From an uncultured Flavobacteriaceae bacterium (lineage in GTDB: Bacteria; Bacteroidota; Bacteroidia; Flavobacteriales; Flavobacteriaceae), in assembly GCA_938029725.1 (NCBI GenBank), contig CALHGE010000014.1, positions 1 through 64,000 on the forward strand: DNA of 64,000 nt. The letters are read 5' to 3'. Positions 52,877-61,074 of the stretch are shown here, piece after piece (position 1 is the stretch's first letter; the number at the start of each line of letters is the position of its first letter). The translations under genes and the position numbers were made by a program. The notes under the pieces are model-generated. The model worked only from the letters and a program-made list of their open reading frames with translations, was not told the DNA's origin and made no database searches.

Positions 52877-53379
52877 TAGTCTTTTAGTAAAACTCCATCA
52901 GCTTCGAAACTTAGGGTCTTTTTAATAGTCGTGATCTTGGCCATCTCAGCTTCAGACTTGCCTCCGTCTTTTGCGAAATGCTTTTGATCCTCCACACTCA
53001 TTTCTTCAACAAAAGCGAAACCATTTACGATGACTTCTTTTCCTTTGATATCCATCGGCATAAAAAAACCATAATCTTTAAAACGCACCATAGTTTCTTC
53101 TCCGTCTTGCAACTCTAATTTCATCCAGCAGCCTTTTGCTTGGCATACATCAGCAACGGTAGCAATAAATTTTGTCTGAAGCGTATCAGTGCGCTTTAAA
53201 GCAGCATACTTTTTAGACATTTCTGCAGCAGAAATCACGTTATTTTCATCAATCTGCAGTCCGAAAGAGGGCAAAGAAGCAGATGAGACTGTAAGTTGCT
53301 CCGTTTCTTGCTGTGAATTTTGAGCTACAAGCACCGTTATTCCGAAGAAAAACGCAAGTAAAATGTTAATTCGTTTCAT
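52876..53379 (-). CDS. DUF4920 secreted protein
   Basis: 167 aa from the ATG at 53379 (MKRINILLAFFFG); signal peptide about 1-20. The mature domain has TVADVCQAKGCWMKLELQDGEETMVRFKDYGFFMPMDIKGKEVIVNGFAFVEE, an OB-like beta fold with C-x-x-x-G-C-W-M as in DUF4920. Exported, role unknown; the Cys pair could bind metal or form a disulfide. Divergent from ilvE, coupled to mnmD: a typical flavobacterial neighbourhood. Confidence 0.88.
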   Translation of the reverse strand: MKRINILLAFFFGITVLVAQNSQQETEQLTVSSASLPSFGLQIDENNVISAAEMSKKYAALKRTDTLQTKFIATVADVCQAKGCWMKLELQDGEETMVRFKDYGFFMPMDIKGKEVIVNGFAFVEEMSVEDQKHFAKDGGKSEAEMAKITTIKKTLSFEADGVLLKD

Positions 53380-53485
53380 AATAATCAATATTTAAAATAC
53401 TTCTGTAAAATTGGGCATTTTAAACCAAAAAATCCTGCTCAATTTGAGATATTTAATTAATTTTATTGCTTAAATAGATTTCAAA

Positions 53486-54553
53486 ATGGAAAGTACCACC
53501 AATAATGCCATCACCATTGAAAAAGCACAAAACTCAAAAATAGCAGAAGTTGATTTTGATAATTTAGCTTTCGGAAGTGTATTCTCAGACCACATGTTAG
53601 TTTGCGATTACCGAAATGGCGCTTGGGAAACTCCAAAAATTATACCCTACGGCCCCATAAGTTTGATGCCTTCGGCTAAGATTTTTCATTATGGACAATC
53701 CATTTTTGAGGGTATGAAAGCCTATAAAGATAATAAAGATGATATTTTTCTTTTTCGACCGGCAGACAATCACAAACGGTTTAATATTTCGGCAAGCAGA
53801 ATGGCTATGCCTGAAGTACCAGTGGAACATTTTATAGAAGGGCTAAAAGCACTCTTAACTTTAGATAAAGCTTGGATTCCGCAAACAGAAGGCAGCGCCA
53901 TGTATATTCGCCCATTCATGTTTGCTTCAGGAGAAGGCTTTCATGCCTCACCAGCAGATGCCTATAAATTTATGGTTTGCTTGGCACCCTCCGGACCTTA
54001 TTTTGCAGGAAAGGTAAAAGTATTGATAGAAGAAAAATATTCACGTTCGGCTAACGGTGGTGTGGGATATGCTAAAACAGGCGGGAATTATGCTGGACAA
54101 TTTCACCCTACTCAATTAGCCAAAGAAAAAGGGTATCACCAAGTCATCTGGACAGATGATCACAATCATGAAAATATAGAGGAAGCTGGTGCCATGAACA
54201 TCTTTGTACGCATCGGAGATACCCTGATAACGGGCCCAACTAGCGATCGCATTCTAAACGGCATTACGCGCAAAAGTGTTTTAGAAATCGCAGCCGCAGA
54301 AGGCATAAAGACAGAAGTAAGAACACTAACTGTAACTGAACTAGTTGCTGCTGCTAAAGCGGGAACCCTAAAAGAAATGTTTGGCACAGGAACAGCTGCC
54401 GTAATTTCACCTATTAGCACCTTCGGCTATAGAGCTACGGATTATCAGTTGCCAGATTTAGAAAACAGCTATGCTGATAGGTTCAAGAAAAGCATTACAG
54501 ATATTCAATACAACCGTTCTGAAGATACTTTTGGATGGCGGGTTAAGTTATAA
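53486..54553 (+). CDS. ilvE: Branched-chain amino-acid aminotransferase
   Basis: 355 aa, fold-type IV PLP enzyme of the larger (eukaryotic-like, ~350 aa) BCAT type. FHYGQSIFEGMKAYK near 70, RPADNHKRFNISASRMAMP, the PLP lysine in GGVGYAKTGGNYA, EEAGAMNIFV and the phosphate loop FGTGTAAVISPI. Interconverts Leu, Ile and Val with their 2-oxo acids using glutamate. Not adjacent to other ilv/leu genes. Confidence 0.97.
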   Translation: MESTTNNAITIEKAQNSKIAEVDFDNLAFGSVFSDHMLVCDYRNGAWETPKIIPYGPISLMPSAKIFHYGQSIFEGMKAYKDNKDDIFLFRPADNHKRFNISASRMAMPEVPVEHFIEGLKALLTLDKAWIPQTEGSAMYIRPFMFASGEGFHASPADAYKFMVCLAPSGPYFAGKVKVLIEEKYSRSANGGVGYAKTGGNYAGQFHPTQLAKEKGYHQVIWTDDHNHENIEEAGAMNIFVRIGDTLITGPTSDRILNGITRKSVLEIAAAEGIKTEVRTLTVTELVAAAKAGTLKEMFGTGTAAVISPISTFGYRATDYQLPDLENSYADRFKKSITDIQYNRSEDTFGWRVKL

Positions 54554-54714
54554 ATTCTTAAGGAAATTTTAAAAACTACCGCTACAACAAAAGAGGGCAA
54601 AAGGTGAAATGTATTGAACTCGAAAATAGAAAATCATACTTAGCTATTATTTAGTAACTTAGAACTATGAAGAAGATAAATAATCATTTATTTTCCTAAT
54701 AATCATAGTCAGTT

Positions 54715-55131
54715 ATGAATCCAATACTTAGAAACCTCTTAGCAGTTATCGTCGGCTGGCTTGGCGGCAGCATTGTAAACATAAGTCTTATCAAAATCGG
54801 CTCTGCTGTCACCCCAATAGAAGGTATCGATTCAAGTGATATGGAAGCCTTTGCAGACCTCATGCCCACTTTAGGTGCTGAACATTTCATTTTTCCATTT
54901 TTCGCTCATGCTTTAGGCACGCTAGTAGGTGCATTTATAGCCGCTTCGATTGCGATAAACCATAAAATGAAATTTGCTTTGGGTATTGGCGCATTATTTC
55001 TTTTGGGAGGTATCTTAATCAACTATATGTTACCAGGTCCAATTTGGTTTGTGCTGGCAGATATTAGTATCGCATACATTCCTATGGCATGGATAGGCGG
55101 TAAATTAGCCTGTAGGCTATCACGTAAATAA
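54715..55131 (+). CDS. Four-TM membrane protein, unknown function
   Basis: 138 aa. Helices about 5-28, 60-80, 86-106, 112-132. The first loop has an acidic patch (G-I-D-S-S-D-M-E-A-F-A-D-L-M); ILRNLLAVIVGWLGGSIVN and FFAHALGTLVGAFIAA are Gly-rich helix-packing segments. Similar small proteins occur in Bacteroidota without assigned role. 9 bp upstream of the amidase gene, so likely cotranscribed. Confidence 0.78.
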   Translation: MNPILRNLLAVIVGWLGGSIVNISLIKIGSAVTPIEGIDSSDMEAFADLMPTLGAEHFIFPFFAHALGTLVGAFIAASIAINHKMKFALGIGALFLLGGILINYMLPGPIWFVLADISIAYIPMAWIGGKLACRLSRK

Positions 55132-55140
55132 TCACCCTAT

Positions 55141-56634
55141 ATGAAAAGACGAAAATTTTTAACGACCTCGACTGCTTTTGCCGTGCTAGTGGCGGCTCCC
55201 TTTTCATATTCTCATTCCGTATTCAAAGGCAACCTGCCCTCCGATATTACGGGGCTAAGTGCTTCCGACCTCTCTTTTGCCATACGAGAAAAACAAATTA
55301 GTTGTGTTGAAGTAATGCAAGCTTACCTCAAGCGAATTCATAAATATAACCCGGTCTACAATGCCATTATTAGTATGGTTGCTGATGATGAATTATTAAA
55401 ACAAGCAAAAGCGGCAGATCAAGCTTTAGCTAAAAACGAATATTGGGGCTGGATGCACGGTATGCCACATGCAATAAAAGATTTAGCACCCGTATCGGGT
55501 CTTCGACACACGAGTGGCTCACCCATTTTCGCAAATAGAATTGCAGAAGAAGATGGCTTTTTAGTAACAAAAATTCGAAATCAAGGTGCCATTTTTATCG
55601 GAAAAACCAATACGCCTGAATTCGGTTTGGGTTCGCAATGCTACAACCCGGTATTTGGAGCTACAGGCAGCGCCTATAATCCTGAACTAACTTCCGGAGG
55701 TAGCAGTGGCGGTGCAGCTTGCAGTTTAGGAACTCACATGTTACCTGTAGCAGATGGTGGCGATATGATGGGCTCTTTACGAAATCCTGGCGCATTTAAT
55801 AATGTGATTGGTTTTAGACCTAGCACTACCGTTGTTATGGAAGACGGCGACAGCAAAGATCGCCTGCTCTGGACTTCAGGCCCGATGGGGCGCGACACCA
55901 GAGATACCATTCGACTATTACAAACCATGGCAATAGATCCGGTTTATGATAATTTAAATCCCATAAAACTCAAAAACATCAAGATTGGCTGGATGGGCAA
56001 CCTTGATAATTACTTGGCAATGGAGCCCGGCATACTAAAATTATGTGAAATCAGCTTAGAGGCACTATCAGATGCAGGTGCATCGGTAGAAGCTATGAAA
56101 GCAAACTTTATCATGTCAGATTTATGGCAGAGTTGGACCACCCTGCGCCATTCAGGGCGTTCAAATATGCTAGAATATTACGAAGACCCTATAAACCACA
56201 AACTGCTCAAACCAGAATTGATTTGGGAGATAGAACAAAGTTTGAGCCTTACCGAGAAAGATGTTGAAAGCGCCAAAGTGATTCGTAATGATTGGAACAG
56301 CGCATTAGACCGCATGTTCGAATCATATGATTTTTTAGTTTTACCAACAGCTCAGGTTTTCCCGTATTCGAAGGAGTTACACTGGCCCAAAGAAGTTAAT
56401 GGAACAACTATGGACACCTATCACCGCTGGATGGAGGTTGTCATATTAGCCAGCCTCGGCGGCATACCTGTGGTAAATGTCCCCGTTGGCTTCGATTCAA
56501 GAGGTAGACCGATGGGCATGCAAGTAATGGGCAAATTTGGAGATGATAAAAAAGTATTGGAGTTCGCCTTGGCCTATGAGCAAATTACGAACCACCTAAG
56601 CAAGCGCCCAACCCTGGTCGGCGTAGCTGATTAA
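55141..56634 (+). CDS. Tat-exported amidase (amidase signature family)
   Basis: 497 aa. N-terminus MKRRKFLTTSTAFAVLVAAP is a twin-arginine signal (R-R-x-F-L). Catalytic triad: K113 in HAIKDLAPV, the cis-Ser in SGGSSGGAA (188-189) and nucleophile S212 in GGDMMGSLRNPG. The usual G-G-S-I-R segment is here G-M-M-G-S-L-R-like, an in-family variant. Hydrolyses an amide in the periplasm; substrate unknown. Its stop abuts the converging MazG-like gene with no spacer. Confidence 0.92.
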   Translation: MKRRKFLTTSTAFAVLVAAPFSYSHSVFKGNLPSDITGLSASDLSFAIREKQISCVEVMQAYLKRIHKYNPVYNAIISMVADDELLKQAKAADQALAKNEYWGWMHGMPHAIKDLAPVSGLRHTSGSPIFANRIAEEDGFLVTKIRNQGAIFIGKTNTPEFGLGSQCYNPVFGATGSAYNPELTSGGSSGGAACSLGTHMLPVADGGDMMGSLRNPGAFNNVIGFRPSTTVVMEDGDSKDRLLWTSGPMGRDTRDTIRLLQTMAIDPVYDNLNPIKLKNIKIGWMGNLDNYLAMEPGILKLCEISLEALSDAGASVEAMKANFIMSDLWQSWTTLRHSGRSNMLEYYEDPINHKLLKPELIWEIEQSLSLTEKDVESAKVIRNDWNSALDRMFESYDFLVLPTAQVFPYSKELHWPKEVNGTTMDTYHRWMEVVILASLGGIPVVNVPVGFDSRGRPMGMQVMGKFGDDKKVLEFALAYEQITNHLSKRPTLVGVAD

Positions 56635-57021
56635 CTATTGCTCCAGAATCTCTTGGATATTCGGCTTGAAATAATCCGGCCCTTTTAAGACCTTGCCATC
56701 TTCTCTATAAATTGGTTTTCCATCAACACCCAACTTACTCATGTTGCTGCGCTGAATTTCATTAAAAACCTCTTCAATTTTATCTTGCATTCCATGTTCG
56801 ATAATAGTACCACACAAAATGTACAACATATCACCTAAAGCATCAGCAACCTCGACCAAATCGCCCTCCTGAGCCGCTTCTAAATACTCTTTATTCTCCT
56901 CATCCATTAAATTAAAACGAAGCAGGTTTTTACTTTCCCCAAGGTCTGCTTTCATGGTTTTTGAATACCCAATTCCAAAGGAAGTATGAAATTCTTTTAC
57001 GGCATTAATCTTGTCTTGCAT
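56635..57021 (-). CDS. MazG-like / phosphoribosyl-ATP-pyrophosphohydrolase-like NTP pyrophosphatase
   Basis: 128 aa, all-alpha NTP-PPase. LMDEENKEYLEAAQEGDLVEVADALGDMLYILCGTIIEHG gives the E-E-x-x-E...E-x-x-D metal ligands. The C-terminal half (NMSKLGVDGKPIYREDGKVLKGPDYFKPNI) is typical of the PRA-PH-like or HAD-neighbour subgroup rather than true HisE. Probably cleans up non-canonical NTPs. Convergent with the amidase with zero spacing. Confidence 0.9.
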   Translation of the reverse strand: MQDKINAVKEFHTSFGIGYSKTMKADLGESKNLLRFNLMDEENKEYLEAAQEGDLVEVADALGDMLYILCGTIIEHGMQDKIEEVFNEIQRSNMSKLGVDGKPIYREDGKVLKGPDYFKPNIQEILEQ

Positions 57022-57063
57022 TGGTAGTTGATTTTACATTAGCTTTGCGTAAAAATAGGGAAT

Positions 57064-57252
57064 ATGTTCAGTACCGGACAATTAATTTTTGCAGGTCTTT
57101 TTGTTGTCGTTTTTACGGCAATTATCGTCTTTGCCTATCAAAAAGACAAAAAACTACACCTGAAAAACTACAAAGGTGTTAAATTTATCGCGGCTACTTT
57201 CCTAATATTCCTAATACTCCTATTCGTTATTAAGTATATGCTCAAAAATTAA
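57064..57252 (+). CDS. Small two-TM membrane protein
   Basis: 62 aa. Helix 1 about 5-25, a positively charged loop (Q-K-D-K-K-L-H-L-K-N-Y-K), helix 2 about 40-58. The positive loop should be cytoplasmic, leaving both ends outside. This form recurs in Flavobacteriaceae. Function unknown. Divergent from the MazG-like gene and first of a string of membrane genes leading to crcB. Confidence 0.72.
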   Translation: MFSTGQLIFAGLFVVVFTAIIVFAYQKDKKLHLKNYKGVKFIAATFLIFLILLFVIKYMLKN

Positions 57253-57366
57253 CAATTATTTTAAGCATACGATAAAACTTACATTTTCGTCAACTATTAG
57301 CCCTTTTCCTACGTATAATATACCAAACAGCGTAATTTTGCGTTATTCACCTATAAGGGGCAACAC

Positions 57367-57528
57367 ATGACAACTTTTTTTACTATCTTTTTTATTATTA
57401 TCACAATAAACGTAGTGCTGGTATTTTTCAATTTTAGCGGCACGAACCAAAAGACTAAGGAATCTACTTCTATTTCTGATATTCATCAAATCGATTTAAT
57501 TTCTTCGAAGTATAAGAAAGCGGTTTAG
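57367..57528 (+). CDS. Small single-helix membrane protein (53 aa)
   Basis: Missed by the ORF track. ATG to TAG encodes MTTFFTIFFIIITINVVLVFFNF followed by S-G-T-N-Q-K-T-K-E-S and a tail ending Y-K-K-A-V. One membrane helix, then a polar 30-residue cytoplasmic tail. I recall similar flavobacterial peptides with an N-terminal M-T-x-F-F-T-I and C-terminal K-K-A-V, but cannot check. Purine-rich AAGGGG lies 8 bases before the ATG, a rare SD-like site here. 17 bp upstream of crcB. Confidence 0.65.
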   Translation: MTTFFTIFFIIITINVVLVFFNFSGTNQKTKESTSISDIHQIDLISSKYKKAV

Positions 57529-57545
57529 TTTTATACCTTTAGGGT

Positions 57546-57917
57546 ATGAAGCAATTGTTACTTGTATTTTTTGGTGGAGGCATTGGTAGCGCTCTTCGTT
57601 TTGTCATCTCCAAACACTTCAACACTTATTTTCAACATTTCTTTCTAGGAACTTTCCTTGTCAACATAATCGGCTGCTTACTCATAGGCATTATTTTAGG
57701 CTTTTCACTTAAAAACGATTATCTAACTCAAAACCAAACCTTATTATTATCAACCGGCTTCTGTGGTGGGTTCACCACGTTTTCAACTTTTGCCTTTGAA
57801 AAACACTCCTTATTGAAAGCAGGAGAACTAATGCACTTTTCTATATACACCATAGCCAGTATTGTAGTTGGAATATTCGCTATTGCTATCGGGCTATGGA
57901 TTTCTAAAATGTTATAA
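57546..57917 (+). CDS. crcB: Fluoride efflux channel CrcB/Fluc
   Basis: 123 aa, four helices. GGGIGSALRFVISK at the start and TGFCGGFTTFSTFAFE (the phenylalanine-box segment) are diagnostic. Works as an antiparallel dimer in the inner membrane to expel fluoride. I see no fluoride riboswitch in front of it, since only 17 bp separate it from the small peptide gene; it may be read with that gene. Confidence 0.95.
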   Translation: MKQLLLVFFGGGIGSALRFVISKHFNTYFQHFFLGTFLVNIIGCLLIGIILGFSLKNDYLTQNQTLLLSTGFCGGFTTFSTFAFEKHSLLKAGELMHFSIYTIASIVVGIFAIAIGLWISKML

Positions 57918-58162
57918 ATATAACAGTCAGCCCCATATTTCTGTTTTTCTGCTAAAAAACATACCCTTCGAAGCTTTTATTAAATAATTCTTAGCAAAAC
58001 AAGCTAAAAACTCGATTTATCTAAAAAATCGAGCGACTTACAGCCTATCAAATACTCAAAAAATCAATTTTATATATAATATTTAATCATACCCTCAAAT
58101 TTATAGGGTCTAAATTACTATTACAATAAAAATAGAATAGCCACCCCTTAAAAATCACAGGG

Positions 58163-58187
58163 TGTTAATATTTTTAACATACATTTG
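58163..58187 (+). promoter_or_regulatory. P-II/Amt promoter with palindrome against the -7 element
   Basis: TGTTAA-TATTT-TTAACA (58163-58179) is a perfect 6-bp inverted repeat immediately followed by TACATTTG (58180-58187), a TAnnTTTG match. A repressor on the palindrome would block the spacer and -7. Further upstream CACCC / GGGTG and ACCCT / AGGGT repeats and the hairpin CTCGATTT / AAATCGAG (58011-58033) also occur in the 293-bp spacer after crcB. Confidence 0.6.
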
Positions 58188-58210
58188 ACGCATCAACTAA
58201 TATAATTATT

Positions 58211-58549
58211 ATGAAACAAATCGAAGCAATTATTAGAAAATCGAAGTTTGACGAGGTCAAGAAGGCTTTGCACGGTATCGAGGTTAATTTTTTCAGTTAC
58301 TGGGATGTAACGGGAGTAGGAAATGAAAAACAAGGACATGTCTATAGAGGTATATCCTACAGCACATCAGACATTCAGCGACGCTATTTATCGATAGTCG
58401 TTTCTGATGAATTTTTAGAAAAGACTGTAAACTGCATTTTAGAGTCAGCCTATACTGGCAATGTAGGAGATGGTAAAGTATTCGTCTCCGAAATTAAAGA
58501 GGCCTATAGAATACGTACCAAGGAAAGCGGTCAAGCCGGAATCAACTAA
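58211..58549 (+). CDS. glnK: P-II family nitrogen regulatory protein
   Basis: 112 aa. Begins MKQIEAIIRKSKFDEVKKAL; T-loop VTGVGNEKQGHVYRGISYSTSDIQRR, with Y50 at the place of the uridylylated Tyr51 of E. coli proteins; TGNVGDGKVFVSEIKEAYRIRTKE is the B/C-loop nucleotide site. Senses 2-oxoglutarate and ATP/ADP and should gate the Amt channel encoded 27 bp downstream. Linkage to amt argues for the GlnK name. Whether Y50 is modified is unknown. Confidence 0.93.
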   Translation: MKQIEAIIRKSKFDEVKKALHGIEVNFFSYWDVTGVGNEKQGHVYRGISYSTSDIQRRYLSIVVSDEFLEKTVNCILESAYTGNVGDGKVFVSEIKEAYRIRTKESGQAGIN

Positions 58550-58576
58550 TAATAACACCACTAAACTTTTAACAAA

Positions 58577-59818
58577 ATGGACGCAGGATTATTTACAGCA
58601 AATAACGTATGGATGATGTTGGCTACCGCACTGGTATTCTTCATGCATACAGGTTTCGCCTTTTTAGAGATTGGCTTAACTAGATCTAAAAATACAATCA
58701 ACATATTATTTAAAAACATATTTATTATTACCTCGGGCTTACTTCTTTATTACGCATGGGGCTTCAATTTGATGTATCCTGGTTTTGAAGAGGGATCTAT
58801 GGGAATTATTCAATTTGATTTCTTCGGAAGCTTTGGAATTGCAGCTCCTGAAAACGGAATGACTCCTGACTATGCTGATGGCGGTTACACGTGGTGGACA
58901 GACTTCTTGTTTCAAGGCATGTTCGCTGCAACGGCAGCAACAATCGTTTCTGGTGCAGTTGCAGAACGTATGAAAATAGGAGCTTTTATGATTTTCACGG
59001 TTATCTATGTTGGGCTTGTTTACCCAATAGTGGGCGCTTGGAAATGGGGTGGTGGTTTCTTAGACTCATGGGGTTTCTATGATTTCGCAGGTTCTACTTT
59101 AGTTCACTCTGTTGGTGGATGGGCTGCTCTAGTTGCAATCTATCTGCTAGGATCGAGAATAGGTAAATTCGGTGAAGACGGCAAACCCAAAGCAATACCT
59201 GGTCACAGTATACCTTTAGCTACAGCTGGTGTATTAATCTTATGGTTAGGTTGGTTCGGCTTTAATGGTGGTTCAGTTTTATCAGCTGACCCTGAATTAA
59301 CTTCTTTAGTATTAGTTACAACATGTTTATCAGCAGCAGCAGGCGGTATCGCTGCAATGGTGCTCTCATACATTATGTATAAGAATCTAGATTTAACCAT
59401 GTTCTTAAACGGAATCTTAGGTGGCCTAGTGGGTATTACTGCCGGAGCAGATTTAATGTCACCAAATGAAGCTATTCTTATTGGTTTGATTGCCGGTGTA
59501 GTCATTGTACTTGGGGTTGCTCTAGTAGACAAATTAAAACTTGATGACCCAGTAGGTGCAGTAGCAGTTCACTTGATATGTGGTATCTGGGGAACTTTAG
59601 CTGTAGGTATTTTCGGCAGCATGGCCGGAGGAGGTCAATTTATGACACAACTATATGGAATTCTAATCATTGGCGCTTTTTGCATAATCACTTCTGGCGT
59701 TATTATAGGTGTGCTAAAAGCCACTATTGGAATTCGAGTTTCAAAAGAAGAAGAAGTTGAGGGTCTTGACCTTCACGAACATGGTATGGATGCATACCCT
59801 GACTTTACGAATGACTAA
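58577..59818 (+). CDS. amt: Ammonium transporter Amt
   Basis: 413 aa, eleven helices. FFMHTGFAFLEIGLTRSKNTINILFKN at the start (family A/F-x-E-x-G-x-x-R/T-K-N), DFAGSTLVHSVGGWAALVAIYLLGSRIGKF with the first pore His, and DDPVGAVAVHLICGIWGTLAVGIFG with the second pore His. A trimeric inner-membrane ammonium channel. The cytoplasmic tail EEEVEGLDLHEHGMDAYPDF is typical. Cotranscribed with P-II; a terminator separates it from the porin gene. Confidence 0.96.
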   Translation: MDAGLFTANNVWMMLATALVFFMHTGFAFLEIGLTRSKNTINILFKNIFIITSGLLLYYAWGFNLMYPGFEEGSMGIIQFDFFGSFGIAAPENGMTPDYADGGYTWWTDFLFQGMFAATAATIVSGAVAERMKIGAFMIFTVIYVGLVYPIVGAWKWGGGFLDSWGFYDFAGSTLVHSVGGWAALVAIYLLGSRIGKFGEDGKPKAIPGHSIPLATAGVLILWLGWFGFNGGSVLSADPELTSLVLVTTCLSAAAGGIAAMVLSYIMYKNLDLTMFLNGILGGLVGITAGADLMSPNEAILIGLIAGVVIVLGVALVDKLKLDDPVGAVAVHLICGIWGTLAVGIFGSMAGGGQFMTQLYGILIIGAFCIITSGVIIGVLKATIGIRVSKEEEVEGLDLHEHGMDAYPDFTND

Positions 59819-59831
59819 TTAAAATAAAGAC

Positions 59832-59862
59832 AAACGGAGCGTTTTGCAGAACGCTCCGTTTT
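59832..59862 (+). terminator. Terminator after amt
   Basis: AAACGGAGCGTT / AACGCTCCGTTTT, 6-base loop and a short T run. Transcription of the porin may need read-through or its own promoter. Confidence 0.85.
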
Positions 59863-59885
59863 ATAATCACTCACTATTTAAACAA

Positions 59886-59934
59886 ATCTGCTGTTTGGCA
59901 GATAACTCAAAATCAGGATCTCCTCTTTTGGAGA
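59886..59934 (+). other. Two stem-loops in the porin 5' leader
   Basis: ATCTGC / GCAGAT (59886-59903) and TCTCC / GGAGA (59919-59934), each with a 6-base loop, the second ending 18 bp before the porin ATG. They may stabilise the mRNA or control translation. Confidence 0.4.
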
Positions 59935-59952
59935 AACTAAAAATTTAAACTT

Positions 59953-60999
59953 ATGAAAATGATTACATATTCAAATTACGGAAAAAAAATAGTCTTATTA
60001 GCGTTCTTAATTTTTACATCAGTAGGAATTTTTGCTCAAGAGGAAGAAGAAGCTACCAAATCACCACTTAGCTTTAGTGGTAGTGTTGATACCTATTACA
60101 GAACTACCTTTGGAGAGGCAGGAGTATCTTCTACATCAAACGGAACTTCTTTTGCTAACCAAACAGGTTTTGCATTAGGTATGGCAAATCTCGTTGGCTC
60201 TTACGAAACTGGTTCTGCTGGCGTTGTGGTTGATTTAGTTTTCGGCCCAAGAGGTACTGAAGCAACTTTTAATAATGATGTTTTAAATGGCATTATCAAT
60301 CAAGCCTATGTGTATTGGAATGTTTCCGAAAAGACTACTTTAACTATAGGTCGTTTCAACACTTTCTTAGGTTATGAAGTTATAGCTCCTCAAGGTAATT
60401 TCAACTATAGTGTTTCACACTTATTCTCTAACGGGCCTTTCTCACATATGGGTATTAAAGCTGATTTTGCTTTATCTGATGACGTCAGCTTAATGCTAGG
60501 CGTTATGAACCCATGGGATACTAATGATATAACCGGTACTGGAGAATATTCCTTTGGAGGCCAATTAGGTTTCTACGGTCAGTACTTAAACCTTTATTAT
60601 GATAGTGGTGAAAATGATGGCTTAGGATTTGAAATTGACTACACCGGTGGAGTGGATCTTTCTGATAGCTTTTTCTTCGGAATTAATGCTGCCTATAACA
60701 CCAATTCATTCACTGATACCGGCTTTTATGGCGCAGCCATCTACCCACAACTAGCGGCTTCTGATGCTTTTTCTATAGGACTTAGAGGAGAATATTTCGT
60801 AGCTACTGCAGAAGGTTTTGAAGACGAACCAGTTACTGCTCTTACCTTAACCGGAAGTTTCACTAAAGACAATTTAATTATCAAACCAGAAATTCGTTTA
60901 GATAGCTGGGGTAATGATAATGAACCAATTTTAGATAATGATGGTAACGCAACAAATAGCCTTTCATCTTTTGCTATTGCAGCAATCTATTCGTTTTAA
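59953..60999 (+). CDS. Outer-membrane porin downstream of amt (beta-barrel porin-2-like)
   Basis: 348 aa with signal peptide (about 1-29, G-I-F-A-Q). SPLSFSGSVDTYYRTTFGE is the opening strand common in OmpL-like (bbp2) porins; then alternating strands with GRFNTFLGYEVIAPQGNFNYSVSHLFSNGPFSHMG, and a C-terminus SFAIAAIYSF ending in Phe, the beta-signal. Next to P-II and amt it likely gives ammonium or another small nitrogen solute access to the periplasm (inference). Own terminator. Confidence 0.87.
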   Translation: MKMITYSNYGKKIVLLAFLIFTSVGIFAQEEEEATKSPLSFSGSVDTYYRTTFGEAGVSSTSNGTSFANQTGFALGMANLVGSYETGSAGVVVDLVFGPRGTEATFNNDVLNGIINQAYVYWNVSEKTTLTIGRFNTFLGYEVIAPQGNFNYSVSHLFSNGPFSHMGIKADFALSDDVSLMLGVMNPWDTNDITGTGEYSFGGQLGFYGQYLNLYYDSGENDGLGFEIDYTGGVDLSDSFFFGINAAYNTNSFTDTGFYGAAIYPQLAASDAFSIGLRGEYFVATAEGFEDEPVTALTLTGSFTKDNLIIKPEIRLDSWGNDNEPILDNDGNATNSLSSFAIAAIYSF

Positions 61000-61039
61000 A
61001 AAAAATTATATTGGTTGATTACATATAGTTAAGTTGAAC

Positions 61040-61073
61040 AAAGTCCTGATATTTATGTCAGGACTTTTTTTTT
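61040..61073 (+). terminator. Terminator after the porin
   Basis: AAAGTCCTGA / TCAGGACTTTTTTTT with an 8-base loop; strong stem and T8. Also faces the converging DUF1684 gene, whose stop begins at 61075. Confidence 0.9.
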
Positions 61074-61074
61074 A

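Noticed and set aside
57529-57545. Fluoride riboswitch ahead of crcB
   Set aside because: Only 17 bp separate crcB from the preceding peptide gene, and I saw no riboswitch-like fold further upstream.
58034-58210. Sigma-54 (-24/-12) promoter for P-II/amt
   Set aside because: No GG-N10-GC arrangement of the right type; a TAnnTTTG box is present instead.
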